DNA from: an uncultured Bacteroidales bacterium
GTDB taxonomy: Bacteria; Bacteroidota; Bacteroidia; Bacteroidales; UBA932
Direction of reading: 5' to 3'
DNA: 18,416 bases
Assembly: GCA_902461985.1 (NCBI GenBank)
Contig: CABQAB010000009.1
Coordinates: 1-18,416 of the forward strand
The translations under genes and the position numbers were made by a program. The notes under the pieces are model-generated. The model searched no databases and was not told the origin of the DNA. It was given only the letters and a program-made list of their open reading frames with translations. This document shows positions 1 through 5,335 of the stretch, piece by piece. The number at the start of each line of letters is the position of its first letter. The stretch's first letter is position 1.

Positions 1-27
1 ATATACATTATTATAATATATATATAA

Positions 28-228
28 CGATATATAACAGATGAAAGAGATTCTTCCCTATGTTCGTCTGTAGTTTCCGACTGTTCGGATGACAGAGCGG
101 ATGCGGAGGACAAAGCCGACAATTCCCATGTCAAAGACAAGGACAACGGGCAGCATGGCAATAACCCCATAGAAAGCCCGAAAGAAGCGCAGGACGGCAC
201 GATTGGCGGCGTGGATGCCCCGACATAG
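28..228 (+). pseudogene. 3' tail of a broken or partial gene, product unknown
   Basis: A 66-codon stretch is open from just after a TAA at 25-27 to a TAG at 226-228. It has no ATG in frame. The peptide is very acidic and hydrophilic: it opens with Ser, Asp and Cys residues, continues with many Asp, Lys and Asn, and ends GGVDAPT. It looks like the disordered C-terminal tail of a larger protein whose body is missing. The first 40 bases are nearly pure A/T and unlike what follows, so a junction near base 40 is possible. An accessory mobilization protein would fit the position upstream of a relaxase, but nothing in the sequence proves it. It could also be non-coding. Confidence 0.3.
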
Positions 229-312
229 GCAGGAGAACTGACGGGCGCACAGCGCAGGATTTCAGCGGTACTCCGTTGGCGTGGCGTGACTGACTGGGCT
301 TGCCCAGATATA

Positions 313-352
313 GCCCACTATAACTTCTCCGCTGCGCTCCGAAGTTGTGGGC
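313..352. repeat. Bulged inverted repeat upstream of relaxase, candidate oriT element
   Basis: GCCCAC (313-318) and AACTTC (322-327) pair with GAAGTT (341-346) and GTGGGC (347-352). This gives 12 paired bases per arm, interrupted by a three-base bulge (319-321), around a 13-base loop (328-340). It is the longest inverted repeat in the leader of the relaxase gene. Mobilizable elements usually keep oriT next to the relaxase gene, with an inverted repeat close to nic, so an oriT role is reasonable. No nic site can be assigned by eye, and a regulatory RNA hairpin is the main alternative. Confidence 0.5.
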
Positions 353-364
353 TCTCCCGAGGGG

Positions 365-535
365 CTTAGGACGCTGCCCTAAGAACCCGGCAAGGACTTT
401 CAGCCCTGTGCAACCCGACCAAAGAGTGACCCTCTCTTTGGGAACTCCGCTTAGTGGCTTCCACCCCTAAGAACCCGGAGCAGGAAGTGACCCTCTCCCT
501 GCACCCACCGATTAAGGCTCTGCCCTAATAACCCG
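365..535. repeat. Alternating five-hairpin repeat array (A-B-A-B-A)
   Basis: Two hairpin types alternate. Type A is a CTTAG/CTAAG-like stem followed by AACCCG: 365-383, 450-471 and 511-529, each followed at once by AACCCG(G) at 384, 472 and 530. Type B carries GTGACCCTCTC inside a hairpin: stem 419-426 with 434-441, and stem 480-484 with 498-502, with the shared 11-mer at 426-436 and 487-497. The B1 stem is a perfect 8 bp. The third A stem has one mismatch. The array ends about 30 bases before the relaxase ATG. It could bind the relaxase or an accessory protein as part of oriT, or control transcription of the relaxase gene. Confidence 0.6.
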
Positions 536-564
536 AAGTGAAACCCAAAATACAGACAAGCCCT

Positions 565-2091
565 ATGGCACAGAAGACATCCATCAACATCAAGCCGTGC
601 AACATCGGCAGCAGCGAAGCGCACAACAGGCGGACAGCGGAATATCTCGCCAATATCCGCAGGGAGAAGTTCTATATCCGCACCGACCTCATGGCGAAAA
701 ACGAGACATGGGTATCACCTGATTTCGGCGAAACCACGCTCACCGAGCGTTATAATTTGATAGCCGCAATGGTCAAGGAAAAGACAGGTAGGGCAATGCA
801 GACCAAAGACCGGGAAAGGGTGAACAAGAAGACGGGCAAGGTGACCATCGTCCGTGGCAGCACTCCGCTCAAGGAGGGCGTGGTTGTCATCAAGGACGAC
901 ACCACGATGGAGCAGCTGCGGCACTTCTGCGAGGTGTGTAAGCAGCGTTGGGGAATCACAGCCCTGCAAGTGTTCATCCACCGTGACGAGGGACATTATG
1001 GAATACCCGGCGACAATGCCACATGGAAGCCCAACCTACACGCCCACATAGTATGGGACTGGATGAACCACGATACGGGAAAGTCCTGCAAGTTGGATGA
1101 GAAAGCCATGAGTGAGATGCAGACCGTTTTGGCTGAGTGTCTGGAAATGGGAAGGGGCACCTCAAAGGAGGTGACGGGAAAGGAACATTTAGAGCGCACG
1201 GACTTCATCATCGCCAAGCAGAAGCAGGAAGCGGAACAGGCGAAAGCCGCAAGGCAAGCAGCCATCGCCGCCAAGGAGGAAGCCGAAGCGGAACTTTTAT
1301 TCGTGGAGGGCGAGAACAAGGCGAAAGAGCAGTACCGCCGTTCCCTCGACAGCGAGATTGCCGAAAAGGAGAAGCAACTCAAGGACGAGCGAAAGGCGAA
1401 AGTGGACAGCATATTGGATAGCGTCGGCAGTCTTGTGGGGGTCGGCAAATCCGCAGCGGTTGAAAAGGAAAACGCCAAACTGAAAGCCGAGAACGAGCGC
1501 ATGAAGAAAGCCTTTGTCGATGCTGTAAAGGACAAGGCAGATGAACGGACAAAGGCATTGGTAGCAGAAAAACAGAAAGCCGAAGCGGAACGTGACAGGG
1601 CTTTGGTGCAGAGCCGTTCACTTGCTGTTGAAAGGGACAAGGCGGTATGGCAGCTTCAGGAGCAAAAGGACGGCGAGCGGCAGCGCATCAGCCAAGCGGT
1701 GAGCCATGCTACGGCGGAGAAAGACAAGACCATCCGCCTGTTACAGGGTACGCTGAAAGCGAGCAGGCATATTCTAAGCCTGTTTGCGGATATGCTCTAC
1801 AAGGCAAGTGAGATATTCAAACGAGCCATAGATGCGATTATCCATTTCGGCACGGAGCAGCACAAGTCATTCTTCGCCCCGTCTGAAGCCGCCGACATCA
1901 AGAGCGTGATGCAGGAATATGGAGAAACCACCGAACAGCAGAATATGGTCGGCGCATGGCTCTGTGACTATGCGGAGAGCCGACAGCCTTTTGACGAAAT
2001 AAAACATCGCCATACGCTCAAAGAGGTTGGCGATGTCGCAGAGGGTATGTATGATTGGAAAATCAAAAACGGACAAGGAATAGGAATATAA
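565..2091 (+). CDS. MobV-family relaxase (plasmid mobilization / recombination protein)
   Basis: A relaxase that would nick a cognate oriT and lead the strand into a conjugation channel; it is 508 residues long. An HNRR motif lies near residue 20, as in the MobV/Pre N-terminal motif. The metal-binding motif is split: HRDEGH is followed about 13 residues later by NLHAH, where most MobV proteins have a compact HxDExxPHxH. Residues of about 210-400 are a long Lys/Glu/Ala-rich coiled coil, and a compact C-terminal part follows. The ATG at 565 (MAQKTSINIKPCN) is preferred over an in-frame GTG at 538, which would add nine unconserved-looking residues next to the hairpin array. It converges on the next gene with only a four-base gap. 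MobV family assignment is firm; the DNA target is unknown. Confidence 0.88.
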   Translation: MAQKTSINIKPCNIGSSEAHNRRTAEYLANIRREKFYIRTDLMAKNETWVSPDFGETTLTERYNLIAAMVKEKTGRAMQTKDRERVNKKTGKVTIVRGSTPLKEGVVVIKDDTTMEQLRHFCEVCKQRWGITALQVFIHRDEGHYGIPGDNATWKPNLHAHIVWDWMNHDTGKSCKLDEKAMSEMQTVLAECLEMGRGTSKEVTGKEHLERTDFIIAKQKQEAEQAKAARQAAIAAKEEAEAELLFVEGENKAKEQYRRSLDSEIAEKEKQLKDERKAKVDSILDSVGSLVGVGKSAAVEKENAKLKAENERMKKAFVDAVKDKADERTKALVAEKQKAEAERDRALVQSRSLAVERDKAVWQLQEQKDGERQRISQAVSHATAEKDKTIRLLQGTLKASRHILSLFADMLYKASEIFKRAIDAIIHFGTEQHKSFFAPSEAADIKSVMQEYGETTEQQNMVGAWLCDYAESRQPFDEIKHRHTLKEVGDVAEGMYDWKIKNGQGIGI

Positions 2092-2095
2092 TGCC

Positions 2096-2998
2096 CTACG
2101 AAAGGCTTTCTCCAGATACCATATAAGATATCACGACCGTTTTTACGTTGGCTTCCGGATATTTGGTTTTGTAATACTCGGTCAGGTCTTTATAAAGATA
2201 GATGGCTCTTGGTGTTCTATCAACATCTTTTGTTTGAGTAGCATAGCCCATAAATACATCAAATGACAGATTATCAATCGGGGTTTCTGCTTCATCTAAA
2301 AAAATACATTCTCCATAATCGACTATTTGTGCATCAGGGGGAAGTATTTTATAAGACTCCGGCATTTCTTCCGGTGCTTTACTTTTGGTCTGTATGATAT
2401 ACGGACCAAGCACTTTGTTGTCATCTTGTAAGGCTATACATTTAAGGATAGCGTCCTCATCACGATAAAGCATATCGTGATAATCCAACGGAATAAGAGA
2501 GTTGTCTTTCAAATCCTGTTCAATGAGTTCTTTATTATCCGCTTCTACCGCATACCTGTATTGTGGTAGTGGAATGTTGTCGTAATATGCTTTTGGAATA
2601 AGATGTAATGGCAAGTTTTCCGAGTCTTTTTTATCTTTGGATATCACTTCAAGTAACTTGCGTTCTGTCCATGCAGGAGTTCCCATACTATAATCCAAAT
2701 AACTGGTTTCGCCAATTTTAATTTGGTATTCATATCCTTTTTCAAACTCAAACCCAGCAATGGAGCCACATGCACTCCATTCATCGGACTGTTCTTGTTT
2801 TACAGCATAAACTTCTGACAGGTAATTAACCCCATCAGACCAGAGGACACCCGGTATTTTTTCCGATGCCACAGTCAGCACATACTCTTTGTAATCTGTT
2901 ACTTTCCTGCCTTCTTCATCATCGTCACTACACGCTGTCAGTCCTACCACTGCAAACATTGCCATAAGCAATATTCCGAAAAAGTCTTTCGTATTCAT
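2096..2998 (-). CDS. Surface lipoprotein with DUF4377-like domain
   Basis: A 300-residue lipoprotein. The N-terminus has a hydrophobic stretch ending in a lipobox (LTAC), followed at once by SDDDEE. This acidic stretch matches the Bacteroidetes lipoprotein export signal and suggests surface exposure. Residues of about 40-120 resemble DUF4377: a VASEKIPG start, then an aromatic and acidic core (IAGFEFEKGYEYQIKIGE), then LLEVISKDK. The remaining 180 residues are not recognised. Function is unknown. It is AT-richer than its neighbours and runs against the relaxase gene, so it is probably cargo or flanking DNA with its own promoter. There is no Shine-Dalgarno; an A-rich leader precedes the ATG, as is usual in this phylum. 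Confidence 0.8.
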   Translation of the reverse strand: MNTKDFFGILLMAMFAVVGLTACSDDDEEGRKVTDYKEYVLTVASEKIPGVLWSDGVNYLSEVYAVKQEQSDEWSACGSIAGFEFEKGYEYQIKIGETSYLDYSMGTPAWTERKLLEVISKDKKDSENLPLHLIPKAYYDNIPLPQYRYAVEADNKELIEQDLKDNSLIPLDYHDMLYRDEDAILKCIALQDDNKVLGPYIIQTKSKAPEEMPESYKILPPDAQIVDYGECIFLDEAETPIDNLSFDVFMGYATQTKDVDRTPRAIYLYKDLTEYYKTKYPEANVKTVVISYMVSGESLS

Positions 2999-3051
2999 TT
3001 TTATCTTTTTTAATTGTTAGCTACTATAAAAATGCAGAAACTCTAAAAATA

Positions 3052-3068
3052 TTGCATCTCGGATGCAA
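3052..3068. other. Hairpin in the 5' leader of the lipoprotein gene
   Basis: TTGCATC (3052-3058) and GATGCAA (3062-3068) form a perfect 7-bp stem around a three-base loop. It falls between the proposed promoter near 3121 and the lipoprotein ATG at 2998, so it would be transcribed in that mRNA leader. It lacks a U-tract and does not look like a terminator. Its role is unknown. Confidence 0.35.
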
Positions 3069-3120
3069 CTTTTAATTCCGTATGTCTTGAATAAAGTTGC
3101 TCCAATCCACAATCCAGGTA

Positions 3121-3128
3121 CAAAGGTA
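3121..3128 (-). promoter_or_regulatory. Bacteroidetes -7 promoter element for the lipoprotein gene
   Basis: On the reverse strand this reads TACCTTTG, an exact match to the Bacteroidetes -7 consensus TAnnTTTG. It points at the lipoprotein gene about 120 bases downstream. No clear TTTG -33 element is found at the usual spacing; the nearest approximation is ATTG near 3142. One exact 8-mer with a loose consensus can arise by chance, so confidence is moderate. Confidence 0.45.
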
Positions 3129-3302
3129 GTGAATTTCCTATCAATGAACTTCTGCGCAGAGCAAAAATTAGAGTTCTAAGACTTATTTCATACAGCATTT
3201 GTACTCCTATTGGCTCTTAAAGTGCAAAACATACTAAAAATCAATCGTGGCAAGCAATTCCCCGACAATTCCTTTGTGGTTTTGACCTCATTCCGAACGG
3301 CC

Positions 3303-3331
3303 ATCGGCAAAGTATAAAAATACCTGCCGAT
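3303..3331. repeat. Inverted repeat with 15-base loop followed by T-rich DNA
   Basis: ATCGGCA (3303-3309) pairs with TGCCGAT (3325-3331) around a 15-base A/T-rich loop. T-rich DNA follows (3331-3355), so it could be a weak forward terminator. Alternatively the CCTGCCGA at 3323-3330 could be the outer tip of an insertion-sequence end, because IS1380-type ends start with CC. Neither reading can be settled by eye. Confidence 0.3.
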
Positions 3332-3414
3332 TGTTAAGTTTTTGTTAAATTTTCATCTTCACACGCATCTTCTTCCTATCCTCTCACTTCCTCAAAAAAC
3401 AGCTTTTATACCCC

Positions 3415-3445
3415 GTTTTTCCATAGCCGGATTTTTGTACCTTTA
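3415..3445 (+). promoter_or_regulatory. Forward promoter-like sequence reading into truncated traG
   Basis: TACCTTTA at 3438-3445 matches the -7 consensus TAnnTTTG except for the last base. A GTTTTT stretch at 3415-3420 stands about 18 bases upstream, where the -33 TTTG would lie. The palindrome at 3454-3474 would form in the transcript just downstream. If active, it would transcribe the traG remnant and the conjugation genes behind it. The match is imperfect. Confidence 0.35.
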
Positions 3446-3453
3446 TTTCCTTA

Positions 3454-3474
3454 TGTTGCTGATATTCAGCAACA
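3454..3474. repeat. Perfect 9-bp-arm palindrome near the traG break, possible IS leader
   Basis: TGTTGCTGA (3454-3462) and TCAGCAACA (3466-3474) are perfect 9-bp arms around TAT. Hairpins placed just after a promoter occur in insertion-sequence leaders, where they limit transposase expression from outside transcription. This one sits about 20 bases before the traG coding sequence begins. The IS origin is an inference from position and style; no transposase is present. Confidence 0.45.
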
Positions 3475-3498
3475 AAAACTCTCTCATATGTATTCCAC

Positions 3499-4839
3499 AT
3501 GAACTCTGTCGTGCGCCAGCTGCACGAACAGGGTACAGACATCGTAATGGTCGATACCGGAAACTCCTACGAGGGATTGTGCGAGTATCTGGGAGGCAAG
3601 TACATCAGCTACACGGAGGAACGCCCCATCACGATGAACCCGTTTCGTATCCACAAGGAAGAGATGAACGTGGAAAAGACCGGCTTCCTAAAGAATCTTG
3701 TCCTGCTGATCTGGAAGGGCACGCAGGGAACAGTCACGAAGACGGAAGACCGTCTGGTGGAAAATGTAATCACCGATTATTACGATGCGTATTTCAACGG
3801 CTTCGACGGCTTCACGCCCATGCAGCGGGAAGACCTGAGAAAAAGCCTCGCCATAGACGAACGCAACCGTGACGGGAACCGTGAGGAAAGCGAGCAGGAA
3901 CGGAACAGCCGTATCGAGTGCATGATAGACGAAATGGAACGCAGGCGCAAGGAGTTGAAGGTGGAAGAACTCTCGTTCAATTCATTTTACGAATACTCCG
4001 TCCAGCGTATTCCGGACATCTGTCACGAGAACCACATTTCGGGCATAGACCTCTCGACTTACCGCTACATGATGAAGGACTTCTACAGGGGCGGCAACCA
4101 TGAAAAGACCCTGAACGAGAACATGGACAGTTCGCTGTTCGACGAGACCTTCGTGGTGTTCGAGATTGACAGTATAAAGGATGATCCGCTGCTGTTCCCG
4201 CTTGTCACGCTGATAATCATGGACGTGTTCCTGCAGAAGATGCGTATCAAGAAGAACCGCAAGGTGCTTGTCATCGAGGAAGCCTGGAAAGCCATTGCCA
4301 GTCCGCTGATGGCCGAGTACATCAAGTTCATGTACAAGACGGCCCGTAAGTTCTGGGCCAGCGTGGGCGTTGTGACACAGGAGATACAGGACATCATCGG
4401 CAGTGAAATCGTTAAAGAGGCCATCATCAACAACAGCGACGTGGTGATGCTGCTTGACCAAAGCAAGTTCAAGGAGCGTTTCGACACCATCAAGGCCATT
4501 CTCGGGCTCACCGATGTTGACTGCAAGAAGATATTCACGATCAACCGTCTGGACAACAAGGACGGCCGTTCGTTCTTCCGGGAGGTATTCATACGAAGGG
4601 GAACGACAAGCGGCGTGTATGGCGTGGAAGAGCCGCATGAATGCTACATGACCTACACGACCGAACGTGCTGAGAAGGAAGCCCTGAAACTCTACAAGAG
4701 GGAGCTCCGGTGCAGCCATCAGGAAGCCATCGAAGCCTATTGCCGGGACTGGGATGCCAGCGGCATCAGCAAGTCCCTGACATTCGCCCAGAAGGTCAAC
4801 GAGGCCGGACGGGTACTGAACCTGAAAGCAAAACAATAA
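3499..4839 (+). pseudogene. traG: TraG conjugation ATPase (VirB4-like), 5'-truncated, lacks Walker A
   Basis: This is the C-terminal half of the VirB4-type ATPase that powers Bacteroidetes conjugation. From the ATG at 3499, 446 residues remain; CTnDOT-type TraG is roughly 800. The sequence starts inside the nucleotide-binding domain: VVRQLHEQGTDIVMVDTGNS is the stretch that normally follows the Walker A loop. The frame upstream (YSATKTLSYV) has no GxxGxGKS and meets a stop at 3460-3462. Homology-like coding begins at FH (3493-3498). Walker B (KVLVIEEAW, about residue 255) and the following VVTQEIQDI are intact. The rest shows no internal stop, so the break is a single clean 5' loss. An ATPase without its P-loop should be inactive. 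It may still be translated from the ATG. Confidence 0.87.
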
Positions 4840-4850
4840 AATCAGATACA

Positions 4851-5330
4851 ATGGGAAAATTTGATATAGACCGACCTATAGCGGAACTGTTCAGTGTTGA
4901 GCCTTACGCTCTCCGCATCCGCAACGTGTGCAACAGCCACGATATTGCCACCATCCGGGAACTGTGCCTGCACAGCAACTGGGACTTGCTTCATTTCCGC
5001 CATTTGGGGGAAAGGAGCATCGCGCACATGGAAGAAATGCTGGGCAATTTCGGATTGCGACTGGGCATGACCGAAGAGGATCTGGACGCATATATGAGAT
5101 TTGAAACCGAGGATGACAAAGACGTCACTACCATCATGCGTTTCGAGGAATCGGAGGAGGTCAAGTGGGACCAGCGCCGGTATGAAGTAGCCAGAGACCT
5201 GTATGTCAGATACAGGGGTCTGTCCCCATACGAGGCTATGGAGGAAGCAGAGAAGCTGATACTGGCCCTGCAGGGAGTACCTGAGAAGAACAACCGCAGC
5301 AAGCGGAGAGGTAATATTTTCAACCGTTGA
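4851..5330 (+). CDS. Small operon protein with RNA polymerase alpha-CTD-like domain
   Basis: A 159-residue protein starting 11 bases after traG. Residues of about 13-72 resemble the C-terminal domain of the RNA polymerase alpha subunit: LRIRNVCNSHDIATIRELCL, then LLHFRHLGERS, then LGNFGLRLGM. By position, Arg24 matches alpha Arg265, Gly53 Gly296, Arg55 Lys298 and Ser56 Ser299, while Asn268 is replaced by Cys27. These are DNA- or activator-contact positions in E. coli alpha. Residues of about 100-140 look helical and the tail is basic (SKRRG). No alpha N-terminal domain is present, so this is not RpoA. It may bind DNA or mimic alpha in regulating the operon, or use the helix-hairpin-helix fold for another role in transfer. 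Expression is reliable; function is inferred. Confidence 0.7.
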   Translation: MGKFDIDRPIAELFSVEPYALRIRNVCNSHDIATIRELCLHSNWDLLHFRHLGERSIAHMEEMLGNFGLRLGMTEEDLDAYMRFETEDDKDVTTIMRFEESEEVKWDQRRYEVARDLYVRYRGLSPYEAMEEAEKLILALQGVPEKNNRSKRRGNIFNR

Positions 5331-5335
5331 ACAGA

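Larger units (their letters stand above)
3000..3492. other. AT-rich intergenic region ending at the traG truncation point
   Basis: About 490 bases without a credible gene. It holds the lipoprotein promoter and leader hairpin (3052-3128), a stem-loop (3303-3331), two TTGTTAA copies 11 bases apart (3331-3337 and 3342-3348), a forward promoter-like sequence (about 3415-3445) and a palindrome (3454-3474). The right part resembles the left end and leader of an insertion sequence, but no transposase follows. Coding of the traG type begins abruptly at about 3493. Confidence 0.5.

Noticed and set aside
365..535. CRISPR array
   Set aside because: The repeats are short, of two types, structured and unevenly spaced. 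There are no uniform spacers and no cas genes.
538..564. GTG start for the relaxase at 538
   Set aside because: It would add nine residues next to the hairpin array. The ATG at 565 begins the MAQKTSINIKPCN stretch that looks like a normal N-terminus. It is not fully excluded.
996..1640. A 214-codon reverse-strand frame opposite the relaxase coiled coil
   Set aside because: Rich in Ser, Phe, Ala and Leu in the way expected for the antisense of Glu/Lys/Ala coiled-coil codons. It has no leader or domain.
2096..2098. Possible terminator between the relaxase and lipoprotein genes
   Set aside because: The convergent gap is four bases, and no GC-rich hairpin with U-tract is seen on either strand near it.
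3303..3331. Firm claim of an IS1380-family left end starting at CCTGCCGA
   Set aside because: The idea is based on the CC start and the promoter-hairpin layout only. There is no transposase, right end or target duplication in the window, so it stays a hypothesis.
3342..3872. A 176-codon forward frame that begins in the AT-rich leader and runs into traG
   Set aside because: Its second half lies out of frame inside clearly TraG-like coding sequence, and its first half is simple hydrophobic sequence from non-coding DNA. It is a shadow frame across the junction.
3982..4851. A 289-codon reverse-strand frame opposite traG
   Set aside because: Opposite strongly TraG-like sequence including Walker B; a GC-rich antisense artefact.
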